Source: Rhynchopus sp. YZ270_cl-10 (taxonomy: Eukaryota; Euglenozoa; Diplonemea; Diplonemida; Diplonemidae). From it: a DNA stretch of 64,000 bases. How positions within the stretch are numbered: the stretch's first letter is position 1; every line of letters begins with the position of its first letter. The notes beneath the pieces are model-generated. The model ran no database searches. It was not told the origin of the DNA and worked only from the letters and a program-made list of their open reading frames with translations. The position numbers and the translations under genes were made by a program. Below, one piece after another: positions 1 to 10,697 of this stretch. The DNA lies in the NCBI GenBank assembly GCA_964035575.1, contig OZ037846.1, forward strand, positions 833,501-897,500. The letters run 5' to 3'.

Positions 1-3000
1 CCACCGACACCAAGTCCACCTACACCAAGTCCTCCGACACCATCACCACCGACTCCGTCACCACCTACACCAAGTCCACCGACACCATCACCACCGACAG
101 CAAGTCCACCGACACCATCACCACCGACTCCGTCACCACCTACACCACGTCCACCGACACCAAGTCCACCGACACCATCACCACCGACTCCGTCACCACC
201 TACACCAAGTCGTCCGACACCAAGTCCTCCGACACCAAGTCCACCGACACCAAGTCCTCCGACTCCGTCACCACCGACACCACGTCCACCGACACCAAGT
301 CCACCGACACCATCACCACCGACACCAAGTCCTCCGACACCAAGTCCACCGACACCAAGTCCTCCGACTCCGTCACCACCTACACCTAGTCCTCCGACAC
401 CATCACCACCGACACCAAGTCCTCCGACTCCGTCACCACCGACACCACGTCCACCGACACCAAGTCCACCTACACCAAGTCCACCGACACCATCACCACC
501 GACAGCAAGTCCACCGACACCAAGTCCTCCGACTCCGTCACCACCGACACCACGTCCACCGACACCAAGTCCACCGACACCATCACCACCGACACCAAGT
601 CCTCCGACACCATCACCACCGACACCAAGTCCACCGACACCATCACCACCGACACCAAGTCCTCCGACACCAAGTCCACCGACACCAAGTCCTCCGACTC
701 CGTCACCACCTACACCTAGTCCTCCGACACCATCACCACCGACACCAAGTCCTCCGACACCAAGTCCACCGACACCAAGTCCTCCGACTCCGTCACCACC
801 TACACCAAGTCCACCGACACCATCACCACCGACAGCAAGTCCACCGACACCATCACCACCGACTCCGTCACCACCTACACCACGTCCACCGACACCAAGT
901 CCACCGACACCATCACCACCGACTCCGTCACCACCTACACCAAGTCGTCCGACACCAAGTCCTCCGACACCAAGTCCACCGACACCAAGTCCTCCGACTC
1001 CGTCACCACCGACACCACGTCCACCGACACCAAGTCCACCGACACCATCACCACCGACACCAAGTCCTCCGACACCAAGTCCACCGACACCAAGTCCTCC
1101 GACTCCGTCACCACCTACACCTAGTCCTCCGACACCATCACCACCGACACCAAGTCCTCCGACTCCGTCACCACCGACACCACGTCCACCGACACCAAGT
1201 CCACCTACACCAAGTCCACCGACACCATCACCACCGACAGCAAGTCCACCGACACCAAGTCCTCCGACTCCGTCACCACCGACACCACGTCCACCGACAC
1301 CAAGTCCACCGACACCATCACCACCGACACCAAGTCCTCCGACACCATCACCACCGACACCAAGTCCACCGACACCATCACCACCGACACCAAGTCCTCC
1401 GACACCAAGTCCACCGACACCAAGTCCTCCGACTCCGTCACCACCTACACCTAGTCCTCCGACACCATCACCACCGACACCAAGTCCTCCGACACCAAGT
1501 CCACCGACACCAAGTCCTCCGACTCCGTCACCACCGACACCAAGTCCACCTACACCAAGTCCTCCGACACCATCACCACCTACTCCGTCACCACCTACAC
1601 CAAGTCCACCGACACCAAGTCCACCTACACCAAGTCCTCCGACATCATCACCACCGACACCAAGTCCTCCGACACCATCACCACCGACTCAGTCACCACC
1701 GACACCAAGTCCTCCGACTCCGTCACCACCTACACCTAGTCCTCCGACACCATCACCACCGACACCATCACCACCGACACCAAGTCCACCGACACCAAGT
1801 CCACCGACTCCGTCACCACCTACACCTAGTCCACCGACACCAAGTCCTCCGACGCCATCACCACCGACTCCGTCACCACCTACACCTAGTCCTCCGACAC
1901 CAAGTCCTCCGACACCATCACCACCGACTCCGTCACCACCTACACCTAGTCCACCGACACCAAGTCCTCCGACGCCATCACCACCGATTCCGTCACCACC
2001 TACACCAAGTCCACCGACACCAAGTCCTCCGACTCCGTCACCACCTACACCTAGTCCTCCGACACCATCACCACCGACACCAAGTCCTCCGACTCCGTCA
2101 CCACCGACACCACGTCCACCGACACCAAGTCCACCGACACCATCACCACCGACACCAAGTCCACCGACACCCAGTCCTCCGACTCCGTCACCACCTACAC
2201 CTCGTCCACCTACACCAAGTCCTCCGACACCATCACCACCTACTCCGTCACCACCTACACCTCGTCCACCTACACCAAGTCCTCCGACACCATCACCACC
2301 TACTCCGTCACCACCTACACCAAGTCCACCTACACCAAGTCCTCCGACATCATCACCACCGACACCAAGTCCTCCGACACCATCACCACCGACTCAGTCA
2401 CCACCGACACCAAGTCCTCCGACTCCGTCACCACCTACACCTAGTCCTCCGACACCATCACCACCGACACCAAGTCCTCCGACTCCGTCACCACCGACAC
2501 CACGTCCACCGACACCAAGTCCACCGACACCATCACCACCGACACCAAGTCCTCCGACACCAAGTCCACCGACACCAAGTCCTCCGACTCCGTCACCACC
2601 TACACCTAGTCCTCCGACACCATCACCACCGACTCCGTCACCACCTACACCAAGTCGTCCGACACCAAGTCCTCCGACACCATCACCACCGACTCAGTCA
2701 CCACCGACACCAAGTCCTCCGACTCCGTCACCACCTACACCTAGTCCACCGACACCATCACCACCGACACCATCACCACCGACACCATCACCACCGACAC
2801 CAAGTCCACCGACACCAAGTCCACCGACACCAAGTCCTCCGACTCCGTCACCACCGACACCACGTCCACCGACACCAAGTCCACCTACCCCAAGTCCTCC
2901 GACACCATCACCACCGACACCATCACCACCGACTCCGTCACCACCTACACCAAGTCCACCGACACCATCACCACCGACACCAAGTCCTCCGACACCAAGT

Positions 3001-3735
3001 CCACCGACACCAAGTCCTCCGACTCCGTCACCACCGACTCCGTCACCACCTACACCAAGTCGTCCGACACCAAGTCCTCCGACTCCGTCACCACCTACAC
3101 CTAGTCCACCGACACCATCACCACCGACACCAAGTCCACCGACACGATCACCACCGACACCAAGTCCTCCGACACCAAGTCCACCGACACCAAGTCCTCC
3201 GACTCCGTCACCACCGACACCAAGTCCACCGACACCATCACCACCGACTCCGTCACCACCTACACCTAGTCCACCTACACCTAGTCCTCCGACACCATCA
3301 GCACCGACACCAAGTCCTCCGACTCCGTCACCACCGACACCAAGTCCTCCGACTCCGTCACCACCTACACCACGTCCACCGACACCAAGTCCACCGACAC
3401 CATCACCACCGACACCAAGTCCTCCGACTCCGTCACCACCGACACCACGTCCACCGACACCAAGTCCACCGACACCATCACCACCGACGCCGTCACCACC
3501 TACACCTCGTCCACCTACACCTAGTCCTCCGACACCATCAGCACCGACACCAAGTCCTCCGACACCAAGTCCACCGACACCAAGTCCTCCGACTCCGTCA
3601 CCACCGACACCACGTCCACCGACACCAAGTCCACCGACACCATCACCACCGACTCCGGCACCACCTACAACGAGTCCTCCAACACCTAGTCCACCGACTC
3701 CGTCACCACCGACACCATCAGCACCGATGACATCA
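1..3735 (+). repeat. 15-bp coding minisatellite with 735-bp higher-order unit
   Basis: About 245 tandem copies of a 15-bp unit (CCACCGACACCAAGT and variants) encode PPTPS. Variant order shows a higher-order period: about 49-800 is repeated almost base for base at about 784-1535, an offset of exactly 735 bp (49 units). Landmarks are the rare AGT-CGT-CCG variant at 211 and 946 and the GACAGC variant at 96 and 831. All unit lengths are multiples of three, so the frame is kept. Confidence 0.9.
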
Positions 3736-4347
3736 ACAGCGACACCAAGTCCGTCGACGCCGTCACCACCTACACCGAGTCCTCCTTCTCCTTCACCACC
3801 GACTCCATCACCACCTGCAGCAAGTCCACCGACTACATCACCAGCGACACCGTTGCCGTCTGTGCTTGGTGGAGGTGTGACATTGATTCCTTCCACCATG
3901 CCACCACCAACTCCAGCACCTTCGACTCCAATACCACCATCACCTTCACCAGTAACTCCAAGACCAGAGACTCCGCCTATTGCAGTGGCAACAGTTATAC
4001 CTACTGCAATTCCAACAGCGGTACCGACAGCAGTTCCAGTAGTAGTACCCACAGCAGTGCCAGCCGCTGTTACGACTGCGATTCCAACAGTGCCTACAAC
4101 GGTTGAAACTGTTGCACCACTTGCATCAACAGTACCCACTGTAATTCGAACAGATGTCCCAACTGCGGTTGCAGCTGCAGTACAGAACGAAGCGGACTCT
4201 GAAATGTATTTTGTGGCCATTGGTGGTGGAGTAGGCGCGCTGTTGGTTGCTGTTGGTATTGGTGCCTTCGTGTGGCATGCACAGGGCAACAAGGGTTACA
4301 GCCCTCAGCAGAGCATAAATGCTAACCACCACACTGAACCGTTTTAG
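1..4347 (+). CDS. Giant Pro/Thr/Ser-repeat surface protein, 3' part, one C-terminal membrane span
   Basis: The plus frame starting at base 1 is open without a stop to the TAG at 4345-4347, giving at least 1448 residues; the start lies before the window. Residues 1 to about 1245 are a run of the pentapeptide PPTPS with small variants ([15 protein letters not shown]). The repeat then decays into P/T/V-rich spacer ([12 protein letters not shown]). Residues about 1402-1424 form one hydrophobic span ([20 protein letters not shown]) followed by a short tail of about 24 residues with HAQGNKGY. This suggests a long, stiff, possibly O-glycosylated or hydroxyproline-type extracellular stalk anchored by one helix. 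No catalytic domain is visible in the part seen. The long minus-strand frame 2694-4292 is the mirror of the repeat. Function unknown; a stalk or adhesin role is inference. Confidence 0.8.
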   Translation, partial: PPTPSPPTPSPPTPSPPTPSPPTPSPPTPSPPTASPPTPSPPTPSPPTPRPPTPSPPTPSPPTPSPPTPSRPTPSPPTPSPPTPSPPTPSPPTPRPPTPSPPTPSPPTPSPPTPSPPTPSPPTPSPPTPSPPTPSPPTPSPPTPSPPTPRPPTPSPPTPSPPTPSPPTASPPTPSPPTPSPPTPRPPTPSPPTPSPPTPSPPTPSPPTPSPPTPSPPTPSPPTPSPPTPSPPTPSPPTPSPPTPSPPTPSPPTPSPPTPSPPTPSPPTPSPPTPSPPTASPPTPSPPTPSPPTPRPPTPSPPTPSPPTPSPPTPSRPTPSPPTPSPPTPSPPTPSPPTPRPPTPSPPTPSPPTPSPPTPSPPTPSPPTPSPPTPSPPTPSPPTPSPPTPSPPTPRPPTPSPPTPSPPTPSPPTASPPTPSPPTPSPPTPRPPTPSPPTPSPPTPSPPTPSPPTPSPPTPSPPTPSPPTPSPPTPSPPTPSPPTPSPPTPSPPTPSPPTPSPPTPSPPTPSPPTPSPPTPSPPTPSPPTPSPPTPSPPTPSPPTPSPPTSSPPTPSPPTPSPPTQSPPTPSPPTPSPPTPSPPTPSPPTPSPPTPSPPTPSPPTPSPPTPSPPTPSPPTPSPPTPSPPTPSPPTPSPPTPSPPTPSPPTPSPPTPSPPTPSPPIPSPPTPSPPTPSPPTPSPPTPSPPTPSPPTPSPPTPSPPTPRPPTPSPPTPSPPTPSPPTPSPPTPSPPTPRPPTPSPPTPSPPTPSPPTPRPPTPSPPTPSPPTPSPPTPSPPTPSPPTSSPPTPSPPTPSPPTQSPPTPSPPTPSPPTPSPPTPSPPTPSPPTPSPPTPRPPTPSPPTPSPPTPSPPTPSPPTPSPPTPSPPTPSPPTPSPPTPSPPTPSRPTPSPPTPSPPTQSPPTPSPPTPSPPTPSPPTPSPPTPSPPTPSPPTPSPPTPSPPTPSPPTPSPPTPRPPTPSPPTPSPPTPSPPTPSPPTPSPPTPSPPTPSPPTPSPPTPSPPTPSPPTPSPPTPSPPTPSRPTPSPPTPSPPTPSPPTPSPPTPSPPTRSPPTPSPPTPSPPTPSPPTPSPPTPSPPTPSPPTPSPPTPSPPTPSPPTPSAPTPSPPTPSPPTPSPPTPSPPTPRPPTPSPPTPSPPTPSPPTPSPPTPRPPTPSPPTPSPPTPSPPTPRPPTPSPPTPSAPTPSPPTPSPPTPSPPTPSPPTPRPPTPSPPTPSPPTPAPPTTSPPTPSPPTPSPPTPSAPMTSTATPSPSTPSPPTPSPPSPSPPTPSPPAASPPTTSPATPLPSVLGGGVTLIPSTMPPPTPAPSTPIPPSPSPVTPRPETPPIAVATVIPTAIPTAVPTAVPVVVPTAVPAAVTTAIPTVPTTVETVAPLASTVPTVIRTDVPTAVAAAVQNEADSEMYFVAIGGGVGALLVAVGIGAFVWHAQGNKGYSPQQSINANHHTEPF

Positions 4348-5787
4348 TTGACCTGTGTCTCGTTTTGTTTTGTTCGATCCCCTTTCCCTGGTATGGAGAG
4401 GGATCGTGTGCACTCCCTCCGTTCCGTCGGCGCCTCGGCGCTCATCGGATTCAGCAGACGCCCAGGGTTGTGTGCCAAACACGTGCTTTTCTTGAATCTT
4501 TAAATCATGTTGTCCCCCCCTTCCCGATCAGGGTGGGGTAATGACTGTGTACCTGCTTACAGTTTCCCTGTAAACCACTCCCAAGCGCAACACTCCGGCG
4601 TTCGATAACCTGCGGAGTGTCAGTGCCTGCGTCCCTGAGGCGTTTGCACTATCAACTTCTTCTTCAGGCACAGTTCCTGACTCAAGGGTTTTATCTTTGA
4701 AAAGGTGACTACGTAGCTTCACCTTACTCACTATTGAATAAAATACTGTATACACACGAAGCTAATTTCATACCACCCCAACATTTTTGTTTATATAAAG
4801 ACAGTGCAAAGACTGCTGTGGCAGCTACACTGATGATCGGGTTATCAGAAAGAAAAGAAAGCGTGCAGGCCACTTGCCATGGCTGTGTAACTTAAGTGAC
4901 CTAAGTTTTCTTAGGGGGGAAAAAAAAAATAAACTCAAATCGCCTAAGTAACACAGCCATGACTTGCGCGCTGGCCGTTTTAAAATTGTCAAACAAATGT
5001 CACACAAAAAGAATGCGGGATGCATGCTTGCTTGGCAAGTACATGCATCTGTTTCTTTTTAAACTGTAGGATTCTGCACTCTTTCGTTTGTAACGGAAGA
5101 AGAGTAAAGTAACCGACGCACTCTCTGAACGAAACAGAGAACAAAGTATCATTTTATCAGTATCCCTTTTTTTCAGTATATTTTCTACCATCTTTTATTC
5201 CCTAAAAACGGATTCTTTTTTCGACGGATGTGTTGTGAGGACCAGTATCAATTCATCGAAGGAGATCCCTCTTGGTTTGCTCGTCTTTTTGTTTTTGAGA
5301 ATATTTCTGAATTTTTTTTTTTTTGTCAATTTTTTTTTGTCCATTTTTGACTTTTTACCCGTTTACAAAACTCCCAGTGTTGCGTGAAGCAAAAAGAACA
5401 CCCTTCTTAAGATGTGTGTGCACGTGAGGTATCTGGTACAGTACATAAACCCACCCCCCCCCTAGTAGTCCCCCCCTTAAAAGGTAACCTTTTGAATTTT
5501 TTTCACATTAGATAACTTCCATAACGTTTCTGAGGCCACAGGAGCAAAAATCGAGCAAAAAGTCCGAGTGGAAGATAGATGAATCAACGTCGAGAGGTAA
5601 AAAAAAACTAATTGGGCATTGGGTTTTCACCCGCTTTCACAAAACTATCTCTGCCGCAACAGGAAGAAACCCGAGACGGTCCACGTACTCAAGAGCTTCT
5701 GTTGTGTGCATGTGTCCTTCGTGAAGCACACCCATTTCAAAACATTCTTTTTTTTTTTTTTTTTGTAACTTCTATTCAGTAGCACAC

Positions 5788-5961
5788 AATGCATACGGCC
5801 CGAGTCGGGCAGAAAAATACTCCCGAATAAATATATATTCCAGACTGAGTCCAGGCGGAGTCTGGACTGACTCACTCAGCCTGGACTCACCCCGGTAAAT
5901 ATATCTCAGCCTGGGCTCAGCCAAAACTCAGGCTGAGTCGGCCCTACTCGGGCCATATGCA
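5788..5961. mobile_element. MITE-like inverted-repeat element
   Basis: The left end ATGCATACGGCCCGAGTCGG is mirrored by CGAGTAGGGCC-type sequence ending in CTCGGGCCATATGCAT on the right. The inside is a series of short inverted pieces around GAGTCCAGGC/GCCTGGACTC. No coding potential, no clear target duplication. Confidence 0.6.
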
Positions 5962-6347
5962 TAGTATGGTAGAATAGCAAGTATATGAAATGTATCTTCC
6001 TACGTTGTGCACTTGAACGAATGTAACTCAGAAGTTTTCGGTACTCAGAGTTCAGATTCCGCTCTCTGTTTATGTCCTTTTTTTGTCACTCTCTCATCAT
6101 AGCGAAACGTTTACCCACTGCATTGCACGGGGACAACGATAGCAGCTGCGCGCTGATGCGTGGTTTTTTCTTCTACTGCACCTTCTATTTCCTCTCTTCT
6201 CTTTGTTGTGTTTGGTTGCGATTTCGCCACATCATATTTGTTTCCCTGAATGGTGTTGCCGAGTCGTTTATAGGTTCTCATTAGAAATGTAGCTTGTCCC
6301 TCCCCTCATAGCTTTTTCCCTGTTACCCCCTACCTCTCTACTTGTTT

Positions 6348-6407
6348 TGTGTGGCTGAAGGGAGGTGCTATTTCCTGCTATGTTCTGCTATGGGGTCGGC
6401 CGCACCA
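6348..6407. mobile_element. 60-bp inverted-repeat element with 5-bp target duplication
   Basis: Left end TGTGTGGCTGA, right end TCGGCCGCACCA, flanked on both sides by TGTTT (6343-6347 and 6408-6412). Inside are three copies of a roughly 10-bp unit (GCTATTTCCT, GCTATGTTCT, GCTATGGGGT). It is the smallest member of the family seen at 21126-22490 and 58604-58747. Confidence 0.6.
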
Positions 6408-7399
6408 TGTTTTGTGTTACCTCTCTAGGTTGAGCACGTCTCCCGAACGTATCTGGATACCCCGCTTTACAGTGGTATAAGCATGGTCTCTCAGTAGGGT
6501 GTTGCTGATGTGTATTGAGAGGTGCTTTTTCACCTTTAAAAATTCTAAAAAAAAAGAAGAAAAAAGTGCTCAGACAATCACAGAAGTGTCCAAAACCCGT
6601 TATTTGCGATCACTTTTTGGGCTATTTTTTCCAAAATAACCCCGGGCCTCACTTGTCCCAAAAATGGGGTATTTTGGACAATTGTATGTCCCCAATAGAA
6701 AACACCAAAACGCACACACCGTGTTTTTTCTGTTTCTTCAAAGCACAGGAGTGATGGCAAACAAGTACTTTGGACATCCATGTTTATATCCCATCAGTTT
6801 TTTTTTGTCTATTTTTACGGCTTTTGACTGTGCACAGTCGTCAGTGCTTCTTATTTTATGATTTTGTGCTGTTTTCTCCGTATTTATACAAATAAATCAG
6901 TTTTGGGATGTGTGTTTGACATCAGGTGTGGGTTATCCCTGGAATTCGAGGTATAGCCCATGGTGGGGGTGCTCATGTCACAGCTGTGTGTGTTTTTTTG
7001 TTTGATACCTGGGTAATTCTTGTGAAGAATATTGCCCCGTGTGTGTGTATGTGTTACAAACAAATGCGGCTAGTTCCTTAGCGGAGCATTGCCCATATGT
7101 TGCGTGTGGTGTGCGTTTCACCACAACCTCTCCCATGGGTTTTATCGTGCGATGAGTGTTAAGTTTCTATTTTTATACCTTCAAGCGTAGCTTAAAGGAG
7201 GAAATAGTTCCTCACATACGGTCGCCAATCACCCCCTCCAACAGGGTACACGACGTTGAAGTAACTTACTTTACTTGTGGTTTTACTTGTGGTTTTACAT
7301 GTAATAATTTTTACTTGTGGTCACAAGTAATTACTTGTGACCACAAGTAACTTTTACTTGTGCACAAGTAATTTTTTACTTGTGCACAAGTAACTTTTT

Positions 7400-8215
7400 A
7401 CTTGTGCACACGGTGCGCTGGTCAGAGATCTGACCAGGTACCCAGGTACCCAGGTACCCAGGTACCCAGGTACCCAGGTACCCAGGTACCCAGGTACCCA
7501 GGTACCCAGGTACCCAGGTACCCAGGTACCCAGGTACCCAGGTACCCAGGTACCCAGGTACCCAGGTACCCAGGTACCCAGGTACCCAGGTACCCAGGTA
7601 CCCAGGTACCCAGGTACCCAGGTACCCAGGTACCCAGGTACCCAGGTACCCAGGTACCCAGGTACCCAGGTACCCAGGTACCCAGGTACCCAGGTACCCA
7701 GGTACCCAGGTACCCAGGTACCCAGGTACCCAGGTACCCAGGTACCCAGGTACCCAGGTACCCAGGTACCCAGGTACCCAGGTACCCAGGTACACGGTAC
7801 ACTGTGTACAAGGAAAAAAGTCGTGAAAGAGCAACCACAGCTCCACATGACAAACACAAAAGTGTCCAGTCACGTGGGGCATTCATGCACTGAGGAGATA
7901 ATGATCCAACAATTTACAAGAAAGATTACTTAACCTACTGCTGGAAGTTGCCAGGTCGTAGTAACACACAAGGTGTGCCTCCGTTCGGGAAGACCGGATA
8001 TTCTAGAGACCAAAAAGGCCTCAAGAATATCTTCCGGTAGTCAAGGTATAACCGAATGAACGGCCCAAGACCCCCGTGGAGAAGTTAAATGTTGTAATGC
8101 TATCAAGTAGAAACTGCGACCACTGTCTTACCCTCCTCAATACATGGTGGAAGATGTCTTTGACAACAAATATCCTGTACCCAGGTACCCATATTCCCAG
8201 ACCCACGCAGTACCA
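7400..8215 (+). repeat. Body of dispersed satellite-bearing element, copy 1
   Basis: The sequence from GGTGCGCTGGTCAGAG through the 8-bp array to about 8205 returns in inverted orientation at about 25365-26095. Shared landmarks are GTGCATGAATGCCCCACGTG, CTGGAAGTTGCCAGGTCGTA and CTCCACGGGGGTCTTGGG, in the appropriate strand. The array variant differs between the two copies. Confidence 0.75.
7432..7795 (+). repeat. 8-bp minisatellite (CCAGGTAC)n, about 44 copies
   Basis: A nearly perfect head-to-tail array of CCAGGTAC, each unit containing half of the palindrome GGTACC. The long frames across it on both strands (GYLGTWVP, RYPGTQVP repeats) exist only because the unit lacks stop codons; they are not genes. 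Confidence 0.95.
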
Positions 8216-10192
8216 TGTCGCAGTACTACGCAAAATTTACCACCAGACCCTGTCTTCGTGCACCTTAAGTACAACGCCGCAGACAGGCCAAACATGCGTT
8301 GGACTCAGAGGAATGCCCGCTGTGCAGGTATCATGAGAACCAACTCCCAGCAACAAGGGGCGCCTTTTGGCGGGCGTTGTTGAGGGTGTTTGGGGTGCAA
8401 AGTTTTCCACAATTTTGATGCGCGGGTACAGAAGTGTTGTCTTGTTCTTTCATCTCTAAGGAATGTAAATGTCAATCGCGTTTAACTACCACTAGGGCTT
8501 GTTCAGTGAACCCACGAGGGGTCGAAGGGGGTTGGTTATCCCGTATCTATCAAAGGTTGTGTCGACCAGGCGAATCCACTATGTTACGCTGTACGGGTTA
8601 AATCCGAAGAAATAACGCTTTAGCAGCCGCAGGAAGTTTGTTAAAAAGAGTGCCTCACGCTACACAAACCACCACCCGCGATTGACTTAGATGTTATAAC
8701 AAAGAGAATTCAGAACAAAACAACACCCTGCCCCATACACACTAAATTGTCATGCTTCGAGAGCATGCCTGGGCCAAAATTACTGTGACAAAAAGGCAAC
8801 AAGACCACCCACAAGGAGTGTGAAATGTGCACTGGATTTCTGGGGGAACGCAATATTTTCTTGTGCCTCGTCCTCCGCAAGCAGAGGACAGACTTTCCGG
8901 AAGGTTTCCAAAGTCGAATTTCTTGCACTAGCCATGCTCCCTGGGTTAAATGGCAATAGCAGTGACTGACAAAATGTTCCCACCCCCCTTCATCCGCAAA
9001 CTCAGTATTGATGCAGGTGAACGTGTGTGAGTTGAATGTCGGAGACGGCGAAGGTTCTCCTCGCACTCGCAGATGCTGTTCAGATTTCACGATCCTGTGA
9101 TGAGTGGAAATATGGGGTGTAGTTAGGTTATGGTAGCTTGGAAAATAGAAGTTAATTATGACTTCAAGAAAAATGGTTATCGAATTTGAGGATGTAGAAA
9201 GACAGGGATGCAAAAAGTAGTGTAAAACCCCCCATATGTGAAAATTGTATTTTCTGGGGGAGATAAAACCATACCTTGTCTGCACATTCACCATTTGTGC
9301 CAGCGCCTCTGAGGGATAGAAGCTGGTTCTGGATCAACGTGGACTGCTCTTAGGGGAACCGGGGAACCGTTCCCTGGTTCCCGTTCCGAAATGACCGGTT
9401 CATTATACTCCAGTTCCGGGGGTATCGGACTGTTGGGGCCCCCTCGCCCGACCCCCAGATGACTGGCATGACAGCACCTTAATTTTTTTCTGCTCGCTGC
9501 GCTCGCGGAAGTACACCCCAAAAAAATTTCCGCTCGCTTCGCGCTAACTTTTGGAAAAAAATCTGAAAAATCGTGCTTCGGGCCCAAAAAAACGCACCTC
9601 AAATAGGGTTACGTCTGGGGGTGAAAAAGCAGTGTTTTGTGGCATTTCCGAGCTGTGGTGGGGCATATTCGGAAAAGTGGACAAATTTTAGTGACTTAAA
9701 TTTTCACATAATATGAACCCATACTCCTAAACAAGGGCATTTTCAGTCTGAAAACCCAAATTCAGATGAAATTGTGGTGTTTTTGACTGGGAACAGGTAG
9801 CGCCGCAGGCGCACGGTACCCAACCTTTTTCCTTTCCCTTTTCTCTGCTTTCTTTTGATTGCGCGAGCTGATTGCTCTCCACGGTGGGGTCACATGTGTG
9901 TGTGAAAACACTCTAAAGTACCCGTACTCTGAACTATGAGATTCCTCTGGTTCTAGTAAAGAAACCCCGGTCTCAAAAAGTGCGTAAATATCCTTTTCCG
10001 CCCAAGAGGTCGTTTTGTTGCATTTCCGAAGACCCACCCACGAGACCTGTCAAATCTATGTGACATGTTATAAAATAACATCTAATCTCGCATGTCGTAT
10101 CACCAAAAACCCTAGTAACATTATCATCATGTGTGGGATGGTAGGTGTTCACATGACTCGTCACAACTCTTCACAACACAGTCTATGACATA

Positions 10193-10697
10193 CCGTCTTT
10201 TGAAAAATTATGGACCAGAAAAATAGGTCCATAAAAAAAAAAAATCCCAAAAAGTCCATAATTGTTCTGGTCCATCATTGTTCTAGTCCATGTTATTTCT
10301 GGTCCATCTGTGTTAGGCTTTTTTTTTTTGAACTTGTCCATTTTCAGACCCATTCCGAGCTTTCGGTACCGCACGTTGGCGGGGCATCTCGGCTCATATG
10401 TGGCCCGGTAGACCCATTCCGAGCTTTCGGTACCGCACGTTGGCGGGGCATCTCGGCATATATGTGGGCCCGGTAGACCCATTCCGAGCTTTCTCCCCAC
10501 ACAAGCGGTCGTCGCACGCGCTTCGCGCGCGCGACTCCCTGTCAAAATTCTGGACAAGTACAAAAAAACCCCACACATATGTCGGACCAGAAAAATAGGT
10601 CCATAAAAAAAAAACCCCCCAAAAAGGTCCATAATTGTTCTGGTCCATCATTATTCCGGTCCATGTTATTTCTGGTCCATATTTTTTCAAAAGACGG
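10193..10697. mobile_element. TA-flanked inverted-repeat element nested in the 4.1-kb transposon
   Basis: The left end CCGTCTTTTGAAAAATTATG and the right end CATATTTTTTCAAAAGACGG are inverted copies with TA outside both (10191-10192, 10698-10699). The arms extend inward through GGACCAGAAAAATAGGTCC. The centre (about 10346-10497) holds about two and a third copies of a 66-bp unit starting AGACCCATTCCGAGCTTTC, then a GC-rich palindrome near 10510-10530. Confidence 0.7.
10346..10497 (+). repeat. 66-bp tandem repeat, about 2.3 copies
   Basis: AGACCCATTCCGAGCTTTCG ... CATCTCGGCTCATATGTGGC is followed at once by a second copy with small changes and the start of a third. It lies between the arms of the element 10193-10697. 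Confidence 0.8.

Larger units (their letters stand above)
4348..7246. other. Intergenic, no convincing gene; repeat fragments
   Basis: No open frame here looks like a protein. Contents: the 3' flank of the repeat protein; a piece of a composite repeat near 4594-4670 (CGGAGTGTCAGTG ... GCACTATCAACTTC) that recurs near 40475-40530; a MITE at 5788-5961; a 60-bp element at 6348-6407; and at about 7098-7246 a dispersed module (CCCATGGGTTTTATCGTG ...) also found near 31190 and 56240. Confidence 0.6.

Noticed and set aside
2694-4292. 532-residue minus frame rich in [10 protein letters not shown]
   Set aside because: It is the mirror of the PPTPS repeat, whose plus frame has a clear membrane end and stop.
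7354-7893. Long frames on both strands (GYLGTWVP and RYPGTQVP repeats)
   Set aside because: They follow from a stop-free 8-bp satellite that reads in all frames; no start context or non-repeat domain.
8021-8383. Small frames in the satellite-element body
   Set aside because: Not conserved in frame with the inverted copy at 25.3-25.7 kb.
8710-9602. Minus frames of 194 and 104 residues in the 4.1-kb element as a transposase
   Set aside because: Low-complexity composition and no DDE/D or other family motif; only a short piece (8780-8983) looks protein-like.
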